A DNA stretch of 64,000 bases, taken from assembly GCA_009731375.1 (NCBI GenBank), contig BJOX01000173.1:620221-684220 (forward strand), written 5' to 3'. The notes under the pieces were generated by a model. The model searched no databases. It saw only the letters and a list, made by a program, of their open reading frames with translations, and was not told the origin of the DNA. The position numbers and the translations under genes are program-made. The number at the start of each line of letters is the position of its first letter. Position 1 is the stretch's first letter. This stretch comes from Paulinella micropora (Eukaryota > Cercozoa > Imbricatea > Euglyphida). Positions 36,014 through 47,409 of the stretch are shown here, piece by piece.

Positions 36014-37806
36014 ATGACTGGGACGGAAGCAAGTGAAGGAAGGGTAATCGCTGTCTCTGTCACATGACATTGGCTCATGATTGGTTTGGGAACAGATTCG
36101 GGGCAAGATCGCCGAAGGGTATGCGTTTGCAAAATCCGTGACTGAGAAGGCAGAGACGGTCCCCATCATCAAGGTGATTCGACTCTATGAGGTTTTCCGC
36201 GCTTAGTTTGTCTGTCTTGTTGCAGTACGGGATGGATCACGTGGAGTGGATTTCGACACCTCTACTCAACAAGGCCGTTGAGTATGGAGAGCCTCTGGTG
36301 GCCAAGGCTGACTCTGTTCTTGACCAGCGTTTCCCCGCTAACGAGCCAATCAACATGAAAGAAATTGCCTCCAAGCTTGTTCCCGTGACCTGGTTTTCTC
36401 GGGTCGATACTCACGGTTTCACGACCGTTTGGAATGCTTCTCGCGCTCAGTGGGATTCCCTGCGCTCTCAAAGTAAAGAGGAGTTCATGACTGGCTTGAA
36501 GTCCCGCCTCGCTGGCTTCTATGACGACAAGGCGACTGTTGTGGCAGAAACCTTCTGGAAGCAAGCCAGCCAACTCCTCAATGCGGCTGAAGCACGTACG
36601 CAGGCCTCACAAAAGGAGGGCGAATTTATCCCTGTTCAGGATTGGACGGCCCTTCGTGAACGTACGAAAGCTATCTGGGACAGTATGTATTGGGAAAATT
36701 ACATGGTTTCTCCCGCCATGAAGGTGTATGAAGCTGCTCTCGCACAATACTTGTCGTTGGCGCATTCTATGCGATCCATCCAGGATGCACAAGTCGTTTC
36801 TTTCGCTGAGTTCATGCAAGGCATGCGCGATCGTCTGGGGATGACCTACAGTCAAAATCTGGAGAAGCCTCTAAAGGAGTTCTACGAGGCCGCAATGCGA
36901 AGCAGTGTCAGCGAGCTTCAACGACTGCAGACCAAGCTCCAGGAGTCCATGATTGCAGCAAAGAGCCAGAAGGACCTGACTCTGGGTGCTGTCGTCTGCC
37001 GTGGCAATGACGCTTTGATCGCGATTAAGGACAAAGGAGACGCCCTCATGCAGAGGCCTCGCCAAGTTGTTCAGATGGCGCTGAATCTCACTAACAAAAG
37101 TTTGGATCTCGTCCTGCCAGTTGGCCCCAAGAGTGCAGGAAAGTCTGATGCATCTCTGAGCAGCATCTACGTGCGAGTCAGTGACAAGGCCAAGGTAGTT
37201 CTGGAGCAAGTGCAGGGTCTGGGCCCTGTCCAGAAGATTGAAACTTACGTCAAGGAGCAGTATGAGACGAAATACAAAACCATCGTCGAGACCAAGATCG
37301 AGAGTGCGAAATCCCAGTTTGAGGGCCTGAAGGCGAAAGTCCACCTCCCGGAGTTGAAAGAGAAGTTTCAGGCTTGCTTTGCGAAAGGCAGCAACCTGAC
37401 TATCTACTGCAAGCAATATGCGTTGAATCGCCCCGTCAAGCAGCTTCCTGCAGATGCTTTGGCCTTCATGTACCAGTTGCCAATGCTGGTGACGGCACTT
37501 CTGCTGGGCTCTGAGCGAGAGTCGAGCGGGGAAGTGGAGAATCTCGCTGTGGAGTTCGCGAAATCGTTCGTCCAGATGTTCTTCTGGTGGCGCGTCTCGG
37601 AAGGAGCTGCAGGTGAAGCCGTGGCCCCCGGCGAGGAATCCCCCAGCTCCGCCCACGCGAAGAAGCAAGAAGGTGGCAAGAAGAAGCAGCGCCGCAACAA
37701 GTCTTCCAACCAGAACCAGGGCAAGCACAAGATGAAGCATCGGGCACAAGGGTCCGAGCCTGACATGGCCAACGTGGAGAGCGATGACGAAACGGTGTCA
37801 TTCTAA
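36014..37806 (+). CDS. perilipin-like lipid-droplet protein, 3 exons
   Basis: Exons 36014-36043 (MTGTEASEGR), 36096-36173 (IRGKIAEGYAFAKSVTEKAE..PIIK) and 36226-37806, joined by two phase-0 introns of exactly 52 bases, giving 562 residues. The N-terminal 80 residues (STPLLNKAVEYGEPLVAKAD then SVLDQRFP) resemble the perilipin PAT region, where two amphipathic helices end in a 'leader..RLP'-type motif. The middle is long amphipathic helices (KVVLEQVQGLGPVQKIETYV; YKTIVETKIESAKSQFEGLK). The C-terminus is Lys/Arg/Gln-rich, then acidic. Perilipins coat lipid droplets and control lipase access. No signal peptide or membrane segment is seen. The family call rests on the N-terminal pattern only; another amphipathic-helix protein is possible. 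Confidence 0.7.
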
Positions 37807-40001
37807 GCTGCACGTGGTAACATCTTGCTACGGCGAAATGTTCCTTTGTGTGGCAAGGGGACCACGACAGAGCGTTACGTATTTATCCATAAGTTATTCT
37901 AGCGTTACTCCTATATTATTCGAAGATCTTGAAGCATGTCAGCGCAAAATCCATCGATGATACTGACAATTGACTCAGTTACTTCAGATCCTCCTAACTT
38001 ATTTTGTGATCTCACAAGCTCTATTTAAGTAGGTAGGAACCTACACCTAACATGGAAAAATAGATTACATTGATACATTAGGGACCCACCTATTTTATGG
38101 AAGATGCACAAGCAAGGCACTGTTATATATTTTAATATTATTATTATCACAAAGTAACGATCGGAGTAAGTATCTACAGTCTGGTAAGTTACCTGTCTCG
38201 TCATTGAAATTACCTTCTTGAACCTTACTGTTTTGTAACAGTTTGAGAAGGTGAAATCTATTTGACCATCACTCTGTCTGGTAGCAACAACGCTAAACGC
38301 GTTTAATAGTAATAAAAACTAAAGTCGCATGAAAGATCAGCAATAAGACTAAGCTTGAGAATGTTATTAATAACGTAAAATGAACTGACTAAAATTTTAA
38401 ATAATTGACGATGAACGTGACCAGATATTAATATCTCTGATCATGCCGAAAATTGCATGCGAAAATGAATTTTACAGAATTAGAAAAAATTGTTACGTGT
38501 AGCATAACTAGTATTAGCAAGTAATAATATTATTAATAGATAATACAATAATATCATTCAATTTGTACGTTTTGATTAATCACCAGCGAGGAAATTACAA
38601 ACCGACAATTAATTGAATACACACTTCTGTCAATTGAAGTGAAAATTCTTCCGAGGTCATTGAAGGTACCGAAAGATTCTGGGTCGGTCAATTTTATTTT
38701 ATTCAATACACTTGCTTGACAAACTAGAATTAATATAATTTTGAGCACTTTAAATTGGACAATTAAATACTTCCTCCTCATTCATTTCTTTATTGCTCAA
38801 TTATTAATATACGTTAGCAGTAGTCGTTACTATTAGTAGTATTATTAGTTATTAATACATTCAATTGTAGTACCTTTCCTGGTGCTGGTGGCACCAGCTT
38901 TTTAGCATTACTATATTCACACATATCAGGACGTTTCGTGTTGTTACAATCCCTGAAGATAGCTCGATAAAAAATCGGTAATACAACCAGACACAAATCC
39001 CACAAAGGAGAATGATGTCTCGTTATATTAGCTCAGTGAAGCAGAAAAAGAAAGCGGCCACAGACCACGGTTAAAATGGCATTAGGTCAAATCCGGCCAA
39101 ACGATATTGAAATACTGGGAAAAACTAGGTGCACCTGACACCAGAAAAACTGTACTTTTTACCGGCTATCCGGGGGGGTGATGCCTACAGTACCCCTTCC
39201 AGTTTTTATGACGGAAATATGCAATATTTTCGTGGCATATAGCTGCTGATTTCTTTTCTGCACAAATGCTACGGTGTGTTGCAACTAAGTGCATTAACCC
39301 ACGGATAGACGGTGCAGTGGATAAATAAAACGCATACACCAGACACGCGTCAACTGTAAATCTCTAGCCTCATTTTTTGCCAGTAAATAAATAAAAAAAC
39401 TCCTCCTTCCACACTCGTCCCCCCCGTAACTTAATCCTGAGGCAGTATGTCACTTGAAGAACAAATAGTATTACTATTAAAATAAAAGCAGCATTATAAT
39501 TTTTTCTCCTTCTCTAAAAACACTTCCGATCAGTAAATACATTGTCTTTTAATAACATACCCTTGTTTTCAATCAGTTACCTTAATATAGTACTAGGGGG
39601 CCAGTCCTAATAACTATATCCAAAGCCGGTGTGAGTGAACCCGACCATGCGATAAACCGACACAAGTAGAGACGGACCGTGCTGGTATGACGATATTAAG
39701 TATATCCAAAGAAAAAAATATTTAATATGTCTACTATGAGAACATTTATTGAGAACATCACCCTGGATACTTGAAGCAGGGTCGTACCAGGAACACCATC
39801 GCTAAACTCACAAGCGATCCCCTTCTACGGTGTCGTATCCATTTGCCGATTGACCTTCGCACTCATATGTTGCGATAAAAATGCCAAGTAACAATGACGT
39901 ATAAAAATATTTTAATAAGACATGATCTGACATGGGTACTATGAGATTAATCCACATGCAGCTTTCAATGTCCGACGCGTGATAAAAGAAAAAAATATCA
40001 C
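37807..40001. other. AT-rich DNA, no gene seen
   Basis: About 2.2 kb with many TTAATA/AATATT words and only short frames. It is the longest stretch in the window with neither gene nor microsatellite. The first 300 bases are likely the 3' end of the perilipin-like transcript. Confidence 0.65.
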
Positions 40002-40700
40002 TTACTGCCTTCGTCGCCTTGCGCGAACCCCTTTGCCAGGTGGCGGGCCGCCAACAAAAGTCAAGTCAAACTTTGACTCCTCAAGAATGTCCCATATTTT
40101 GTTAGGGATGGCGCCCAATGATAAGTCAAAAGGAATGTCAAGCACTCCCCTAGGCAGTGACTGAATAGTCCACGCAGTGTGGTCTTTGTCTCGAGGGGTA
40201 ATAGTATCATCCCAAGTCTCGAGATCTTTCGCGTCTTTGTATACCGGTAAGTATTGTCTAGCTTTTGGATCCTCAACAGGGTCCATGCTTCTCCAGAAAT
40301 GGAGTACCGGTTGTATCGTTTTTGCTGCTGAGGATCTCTTCGATGTCCGCGCTGCCCGTGTAGTCTGCGGGACCGCCACAGCTCGCATGAGATAAAGATC
40401 TGAGAGAGTGTCATCGGCAACATGAGATTCTGCCGGTCTCAACAGATAAAAAGCGTCTCGGACCCACTTGATGGTCGCAATCGCCTCGCCTTCCTTCCAT
40501 CGCGCATGTCGAATGTCCACATTAGTCACGCGCAGCGTCAGCCTCAGCGTCACGCCCAGCCATTGCGTGCCCTTGTTTTTGACTCTGTACTGAGAGTCAG
40601 GGGCCTTTGTATAACTTTCCTTCGTCTTCCCACTTATTTCTGCGGTGGCACAAGTTTCTACTAAACAGTCACACTGCTTGCGTAGAAACGTGCTCAGCAT
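40002..40700 (-). CDS. homologue of the LTR element's post-integrase domain
   Basis: 232 codons from ATG (40698-40700) to TAG, uninterrupted. From YLLRPAESHVADD onward it aligns with 13722-14537 (YLLRPPETHVGDD), sharing VLHFWRS/VLQFYRS, YLPVYKDAKDLET/FYPVYRDSNQVET and GGPPPGKG/GAPPPGKY, and ends in Arg-rich sequence. The N-terminal 80 residues differ (MLSTFLRKQCDCLVE). No integrase, RT or LTR is visible nearby. It is either an isolated remnant of a related element or a captured host gene; the intact frame and the lack of neighbours leave both open. Confidence 0.65.
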   Translation of the reverse strand: MLSTFLRKQCDCLVETCATAEISGKTKESYTKAPDSQYRVKNKGTQWLGVTLRLTLRVTNVDIRHARWKEGEAIATIKWVRDAFYLLRPAESHVADDTLSDLYLMRAVAVPQTTRAARTSKRSSAAKTIQPVLHFWRSMDPVEDPKARQYLPVYKDAKDLETWDDTITPRDKDHTAWTIQSLPRGVLDIPFDLSLGAIPNKIWDILEESKFDLTFVGGPPPGKGVRARRRRQ

Positions 40701-40749
40701 TTTTCAATACCACCTGCCATCAAATCATCTGAATTTCAGAGTCAACGAG

Positions 40750-40752
<3 letters not shown>

Positions 40753-40781
<29 letters not shown>

Positions 40782-41679
40782 NNNNNNNNNNATATCTGAG
40801 GCGCCTACTGCATACTTAGAAGTTGAATATGAATAATTATGCAACGTGGGAGATTAGGGGACCGAGCAATAGTATGCGTCTAGGATCCCTGCTCCATCCC
40901 TTGCTACTGCGAAACGGTGAATTTGTGAAGACACGTCAGTGCAGACTTTCACTGCAATGAAGCCGGTCCTCTTTACTTCAGGCTAACTTACTTGAAGGTA
41001 GTAAAATTTTTTCAACACTTAAATTACTATCATAGTGCTAGTAAATTAAATCCTTTCGACCTTTTCAGCTCTACGAAAAGCAAGTGTTCTTCATTATTGT
41101 ATAAAACTTTAAGTTGTTAAGTGGAAAAACAGTTTAATTTTAACTTTAGTTTGAAAGTCAATTTTCAAGTATATCTTCAGAATCTTCTTGCCACTAAACC
41201 TTTTCAGCTAAACTTAACCATAATGATTGAAAAAGGCAAGCAGGCGTCAGTCTTCATTTTTTAGTCACAATCCCTCTTTTAATATTAATACTAAACTTGT
41301 CACTCGTAGGAGTGAGCCCCGTACGATTCTTATATGAAGCGGGCATGAGAAGGATTTTTGGTTCAGTGAGGTTATAAGAAAAAGGTGCCAGGACCCTACA
41401 GAGTCAAAGCAAAGGGTGTTACAAAGGATACACAAAAAAAANNNNNNNNNNNNNNNNNNNNNNNNNNNNNNNNNNNNNNNNNNNNNNNNNNNNNNNNNNN
41501 NNNNAAAAAAAAAATAAAGTGACTACAGAGCACACAGCAAAGTGAGGGGGGAATCGGCCGTGAGAACTTGAGGTTTTAAGGAAACCTAGTCTAAGAAGTA
41601 ACTTGAGTTCAACTTCTACTACAAAAGCCGTTCATTGGGAAAAACAAATGCAAACTGACACTTCAGCTCATGGCTAGTA
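40753..41679. other. poly(C), gaps and AT-rich DNA, no gene seen
   Basis: A poly(C) run (40753-40791) ends at a 10-N gap, followed by AT-rich unique sequence and a second gap (41442-41504) inside poly(A). Confidence 0.65.
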
Positions 41680-41895
41680 TCAGACGGACAACTGGGAGAT
41701 CAACGGGGAGCCTCGGAGCCACTGGCAAAGGGTCGTCCACCTGCCGAATGCAGTAGAACGCAGGCCGAAGAGGCGCGGGGATCCGGGTGACGTCGTAATG
41801 GTCTCGTGTTCGTCCACCATGCACTTAATGGCCGCCATTTGGGCCGAGACGGGGGAGGCATCCGTGGAGCTGGACGAAAATTGAGACTCTGCCAT
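41680..41895 (-). CDS. 71-codon frame of unknown nature
   Basis: ATG at 41893-41895; MAESQFSSSSTDASPVSAQM then a short ordered part, TGA at 41680. It might be the start of a gag-like frame or a first exon. No domain is recognised. Confidence 0.3.
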   Translation of the reverse strand: MAESQFSSSSTDASPVSAQMAAIKCMVDEHETITTSPGSPRLFGLRSTAFGRWTTLCQWLRGSPLISQLSV

Positions 41896-42433
41896 CGTGA
41901 AGTGAGTATGGGTCAGGTCCAGTCGAATGAGATCGATGACGTCTTAAAGAAACTAAAACAAAAAGGTCGTCAGAGGAGTGGCTTCGTTTCCACCCGGGTC
42001 CCCATTTTGTAACGGAGCTTGCCATCCGCGCCTGACCACGCTTGCTTAGAGACTTGCAAGGCGTCCGAATAAGTGGCATAGCGGCGTTTGCCGCGGGTGA
42101 AGAAAGCTCTTCATCGCGATGAGGGCTCAGAGGACAGAATGAATCACGGATTCGTGGGAGAGCCACGTAAACAGCAGCGAGGTCGAACTGGATGGCCAAG
42201 ACGCGGGTCGAAGGGTTGAAGCGTCGAAATAGGGCAAACGCACAGAGGAGGTGACTCTGCAACTTAGCGAGATCGGCGAGGTTGTAGTGCCTTAAGACGC
42301 CACTGAGCTCTAGTGAAAATGTAGCAACCGGCTCAAGTTCCGAAGAACATGGTGCCACGTTGATCGCTTCTGGTTGCATAAGAGGCGAGTTTTCGTTGCT
42401 GGCTGGGGACTTGTCCTTCGGGGAGACTATCAC
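41825..42433 (-). CDS. 202-codon open frame of unknown nature
   Basis: Overlaps the 71-codon frame in another phase. The middle (KLQSHLLCAFALFRRFNPST; LAIQFDLAAVYVALPRIRD) is reminiscent of a folded protein, but the C-terminal part is low quality. The opposite strand also has open frames up to 42770 (for example HSVFIRWYVDSALEIPPTEV). It may be a decayed retroelement. Confidence 0.3.
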   Translation of the reverse strand: MIVSPKDKSPASNENSPLMQPEAINVAPCSSELEPVATFSLELSGVLRHYNLADLAKLQSHLLCAFALFRRFNPSTRVLAIQFDLAAVYVALPRIRDSFCPLSPHRDEELSSPAANAAMPLIRTPCKSLSKRGQARMASSVTKWGPGWKRSHSSDDLFVLVSLRRHRSHSTGPDPYSLHDGRVSIFVQLHGCLPRLGPNGGH

Positions 42434-42770
42434 ACAGTGCAGGCAAGACCTCTTTCGGTTGAGGCGCCCGAAGCGGGCGAGATTGTCTGCTTGAAAAAAG
42501 CGAAAAAGGTCCTCCAGAAATTCGTCTGGGGCGGTCTGGGGCAGCGTAAAGGGCGGGGAGTTGACTCACTCTGTCTTCATCCGGTGGTACGTCGATTCAG
42601 CACTGGAAATTCCACCCACAGAGGTTGCCCTTCTTATCAAAGGATTGAACCACCAACGGGCTCAGCTGCGTCCGACACAGAAAGAGTTGGTCCAGCGTGA
42701 TAGGTTCTTTGACCATTGTCGGTCCTTGACTTGGACAGAAAGTATGACAAACAGCCGTTCAGTCAAGTGA

Positions 42771-43394
42771 ACTCAGTGTTGAGAAAAGGGCAACCAGTCA
42801 ATTATCCATCATGATGAAACTTTGGTTCTAATGAGTCTGAAATTGTGTGATTGCTCATGATACTAGTGAGTCAAAAACATGATCACTACCACCTGCGTGA
42901 GTCCCATCTCTACTAAATAAAGGCTTGGTATGTAAGTGAGCGTTCAAGACAAATAAATAGATTGATTAGATTAAATTACAAAATGTGCAAGATCGATTAA
43001 ACTAAATCAGAGAACTGTACAAATAAATAAAGAATTGAAAAATGTAGAAATAAATAGCAGTTGCACGAGCTCAAGGGAGGCCATGACTGAAGCTTCTCTC
43101 CCTCCCTAGCGTACGCTCCAACTTAAAGGACTTGTCTAGTAGGATTCGCTTTCTACCAAAGATTACAGGACTAGTGTAGCTGGTTCCTGGTTGGTGGCAA
43201 AAACTTGTCCTTGGTAACAATATCTCTAATTTGCGATGAAATGATTGATGTGATCATGGGAGGCACCCGCATGGTACAGGCGGCGTCGAAAAGCACCTAC
43301 AGCTTGCGTACTATGTGCCGCCGAAGAAGTGGCAGCTAGGGGAAACAATTACTGGCTGCATATCTACAGCAGCCACAGGCATAGATAGCTCAGA
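42771..43394. other. 3' flank of the cysteine-rich gene, no gene seen
   Basis: AT-rich, with AATAAATAGATTG-type words near 42945-43060 that could serve polyadenylation on either strand. Nothing coding is visible. Confidence 0.5.
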
Positions 43395-43557
43395 TTACTG
43401 TCTGCAGGTCCCCCCAGCGAAAGAGTGGTATCCAGTGGCACAGGTGCCGTTGGTGCAGCGCTTGCCATCGCAGTCGCTGCAGGAGGCCAGAGACAGCTCC
43501 AGCTCCGCAAACTGTGCGCAGGCTACACACGCCCACAAACACACACACACACACACA

Positions 43558-43589
<32 letters not shown>

Positions 43590-44431
43590 GGCACACGCAC
43601 ACACACACACACACATGCAAGCAAGCATTAATATTTACTTGCTATGCATCTATACATATGTAACGGCATCTCGAGCGTGTGTGTGTGTGTGTGTGTGTGT
43701 GCGTGCGTGCGTATGTATATATTCACATGCATAAGTCATACAATGTCTTAGTACGTTTATGAAGCAAGCGCCCACTTGCTTTTCATGCCCTTCAAGATTG
43801 TATGTCTATGGACGTGTCTGTATGCAACTGCGCAAAGCATAAGGTTTATTCATTTCTATGTACATGTAGATTAGTAAAGTGCATGTCTATGTCTAATATG
43901 CGTGTCTATGTCTGTACATATCTTGTATGAGGTCTTACGGAAGCAGCGTCCCACTTTGCCTTGAATATACTTGAAGGTGTGGTATCCTGCGGCACAGGTC
44001 CCTGCAGCCACACACACACACACACACACACACACAAATGCATACAAATGCAACAACATACAAACAAACCCTGCAAGCCTGCATGATGACATAGGTACAC
44101 ATATTAATTTGTGCGTACACGCATGCAGGCAGGCGGGCCGAGGTACACAGATTAATTTGTTATGTAGATGCGTACCTTGCATGCAGATGGAGCCATCGCA
44201 CGCTCTGCAGGCGGCCAGCGAAGGCTCGCGATCGGCCGCCGCCGAGCAGCCTGCAGATCAGCTCATGCTGTATGTCCATGTGCAAGTATGTACATGTGTA
44301 TGTAGTCAGCAAAGGCTCCTGAGCGGCAGCCTCTCTCTGTCCGTCTAATTATCCTATGGTTATCTACCTATCCGAGGCTCGATTTCTCTGTTGCATGCAG
44401 GCTGCGCGCAGGCAGAGAGATGGATAGATAA

Positions 44432-44480
<49 letters not shown>

Positions 44481-44532
44481 GATAGATAGATAGATAATAT
44501 ATAGGTAGGTTGGTAGATAGATAGATAGATAG

Positions 44533-44586
<54 letters not shown>

Positions 44587-44975
44587 CACGCATACACACA
44601 TTCACAGACTACCGCAGACAGTCCTCCAATGGTCCAAACGCGGAATATGCCCGAACACACGCAAAAACACAACACACTCACGCACAGCAATGCACTCACG
44701 CACAACAAGCATGAACACAACGCAAACACTCGCTTATATGTGCCGAGTATAGAATGAGGGGTAAAAACCTTAGAAAAAAAAGAAAAATAAATAAATATGC
44801 ACATAGTCAGAGAAAAAGAGAGAAGTAAGAGAGAGGGAGAGAGGGAGAGGGGGGGGGGGGAAGGGCAGAAAAATGTGTGACAGAGACAGGCAGATAGATA
44901 CAGCTACCCCCCCCNNNNNNNNNNACACACACACACAACACACACGCATCGCCCCTCCATCATGCTCTCTCTCCT

Positions 44976-45033
<58 letters not shown>

Positions 45034-47409
45034 ATGTTGAAGAGGTTGCAGGACTTAGAGTGCCGTTGCGGCAGGGGCGCAGGGAGCTCAAGCATAATTC
45101 TCCTTCGGGGCAGCCCTTTGCGCCCGAGCTGTACGGGTCACATGAAGCACCTGCTCAGCGAGAGAGGAGACGCAGAGGGAAAGGGAAAGGGAAAGAGAGA
45201 TAGAGAGATATATATTTAGAGAAGGAGAGAGGAAGAAAAAGGGATGGAGAAAGTGAGACAAACGGAGTGTGGTTTTTNNNNNNNNNNNNNNNNNNNNNNN
45301 NNNNNNNNNNNNNNNNNNNNNNNNNNNNNNNNNNNNNNNNNNNNNNNNNNNNNNNNNNNNNNNNNNNNNNNNNNNNNNNNNNNNNNNNNNNNNNNNNNNN
45401 NNNNNNNNNNNNNNNNNNNNNNNNNNNNNNNNNNNNNNNNNNNNNNNNNNNNNNNNNNNNNNNNNNNNNNNNNNNNNNNNNNNNNNNNNNNNNNNNNNNN
45501 NNNNNNNNNNNNNNNNNNNNNNNNNNNNNNNNNNNNNNNNNNNNNNNNNNNNNNNNNNNNNNNNNNNNNNNNNNNNNNNNNNNNNNNNNNNNNNNNNNNN
45601 NNNNNNNNNNNNNNNNNNNNNNNNNNNNNNNNNNNNNNNNNNNNNNNNNNNNNNNNNNNNNNNNNNNNNNNNNNNNNNNNNNNNNNNNNNNNNNNNNNNN
45701 NNNNNNNTTTTGTTGGGACAAAGAAAGACAAAGAGAGACAAAGACAGACAAAGACAGACAGAGACAGAGAGACAGAGACAGACAAAGAGACAGAGAGAGA
45801 GAGAGAGAGGAAGCAAGGAGCGGAGGCAAGACCGCACTTGGAGTCGGCTTCCTCCCAGTCTTTGCCACACCTTGGCGGTTCTGACCAGGCACGCAGCATA
45901 CGTGGAGGTCACATGACACACCATGATGGCGCTTGGCTTGGCGTAACGGGCAAGAGTGCTTAAGCTTCGTTCTCAGCCAAGTCTGATTCTTTGTGCTTGT
46001 CTGTGCAGACTTAATTGGAAAGCTTTCTCCTGGCGAGAAGAAGAAGAAGAAGAAGAAGAAGAAGAAGAAGAAGAAGAAGAAGAAGAAGAAGAAAAAAAAG
46101 AAGAAAAAGAAGAAAAAAGGAAAAAAGAAGGAGGAGGGCAGGAGGAGCAGGAAGAGAATGAACATAATGATAAGAAGAGGATAAAGACCAACGTGGCCTT
46201 GCGAGCTGCTGCAATAGCTCCACACCGGTTGGCACATTTCGCCTTCAGGGCAGTCGTAATGCGAGTCGCAGTGGACGGTTGGACCTGCAAGGGAGAACCA
46301 ACGGTAGACGGGATTGAAGTCAAGCAAAAATCTGCCCGCCAAGTTTTCTATTACCACCACGGGGAAAAGTAAGGCTACTGGACCCGACCCGAATAGATGG
46401 TCACTTGACTGTGGAAAGAGTGGGCAATGGTGCTAACGCTTGAAATTCTTCAAAGCCATGGCCATCAAAACGGTTGTTTTCCCCCCTTGCTCACGTGGCC
46501 ATGGACTTGTGCCACTCCCAAGCCCATGGTCATTTTGCAAAGTCAGGATAATTTGCGAACACCCTGTTCGGGTCGGCGCCTGCCGTAGAGGTTTCCCGTG
46601 ATGGTGACAAGTAAACCAGCGGCAAGATTGGTTTCACGGAAATTTCCTAGAAGTGTGTGCACATCCTTGAGCGTAAAATGGTGCTCTTGCGACGGCACGC
46701 CAGCGCGCAAGAGACTCTGTTACCGCACTTCCAGTAAGCGTCCTCTTCGCTCTTGCCACAGCGCCGCGCTTCGGTTGCCGCCTCAGTTCCGCCTGCAAGA
46801 AGAATAAATGCCAGACATTCTTAACTTACTTTGAATAATCAAGCAAGTGAGAGTGATAGACACATAAACACGCAGAAAAAAAAAAAGGAAAAAAAAAAAA
46901 AAAGAGAGAGAGAGAGAGAGAGAGCAAGTGAGAGTGACACACACATACAGACACACAAACACTCAGAAAGAAGGAGAAAGAAGAAAGAAAGAAAGAGAGA
47001 GAGAGAGAGCGCACAAAATTCGTGAGGAATTGAACTTGTAGTTGGAACTTGCCATTTAGGACTAACATTATTCAGTGAAATAGATAGGAATCACAATGAT
47101 GAGCGACTTTCATCACGCGATCCGGAGGTTTTAGATCGCAGCTTAGGGTGGCAGGCGCGACTGGTTGATCTGCGGTGTGGCAAGCGCACGGCGTACCGGA
47201 CAGGCTGCAGCGGCGCCCATCTGCGTCCAGCACGTAGCCCTCCAGGCAGAAGCAGGTGGACGAGCCCAGGCTTGCGATGCAGATGTGCTCGCAGCCGCCG
47301 TTGGCCACGCCGCACTTGTTGACCAAGCCCCCCTGCGGCTCGCCCAAGTCCTTCGGACGAGCAGGACTTGGTGAAGGAGGGTCCTGATTGTCCGGTTTGT
47401 TCTGGTGGT
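43395..47409 (-). CDS. cysteine-rich EGF/TIL-like mosaic protein, at least 7 phase-1 exons
   Basis: Exons in transcription order: 47197-47409 (EGF module: CGVANGGCEHIC..CFCLEGYVLDADGRRC), a likely TIL-like exon ending about 46694 or 46724 and starting 46792 (CGKSEEDAYWKCGN), 46189-46284 (CDSHYDCPEGEMCQPVWSYC), 45055-45150 (CDPYSSGAKGCPEGELC), 44176-44250 (SLAACRACDGSICMQ), 43939-44001 (GTCAAGYHTFKYIQGKVGRC), 43395-43522 (SLASCSDCDGKRCTNGTCAT, then GYHSFAGGTCRQ and TAA). Each internal exon starts and ends in phase 1. The two CPEG exons are both 96 bases. The last three exons make two copies of a 'SLAxCxxCDGxxCxxGTCAxGYHxF' unit. It is probably secreted or at the cell surface and disulfide-rich. 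The 5' end and any signal peptide are not found. Donors at 45054 (GTCCTG) and 46188 (GTCTTT) are weak. Confidence 0.8.
43541..43735. repeat. (CA)n and (TG)n microsatellites
   Basis: CA repeats from about 43541 to 43615 and TG repeats at about 43677-43705 in the intron between exons 43395-43522 and 43939-44001. Confidence 0.95.
44060..44175 (-). repeat. tandem copy of the donor region of exon 44176-44250
   Basis: GTACACATATTAATTTGTGCGTACACGCATGCAGG and GTACACAGATTAATTTGT..GCGTACCTTGCATGCAG are two versions of the intron start, the first retaining part of the exon tail and a donor-like GTAC. Confidence 0.7.
44423..44587. repeat. (GATA)n microsatellite
   Basis: GATA tract in the intron between exons 44176-44250 and 45055-45150. 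Confidence 0.97.
44965..45034. repeat. (CT)n tract
   Basis: CT repeat directly next to the donor side of exon 45055-45150. Confidence 0.95.
45278..45707. other. assembly gap (N)
   Basis: 430 N in the intron between exons 45055-45150 and 46189-46284. An exon could be hidden here. Confidence 0.99.
46038..46138. repeat. (GAA)n tract
   Basis: GAA triplets in the intron downstream (in sense) of exon 46189-46284. Confidence 0.95.

Noticed and set aside
36871-37749. 292-codon minus-strand frame opposite the perilipin-like gene
   Set aside because: Antisense shadow of a well-supported coding exon. Leu/Arg-rich product without family features.
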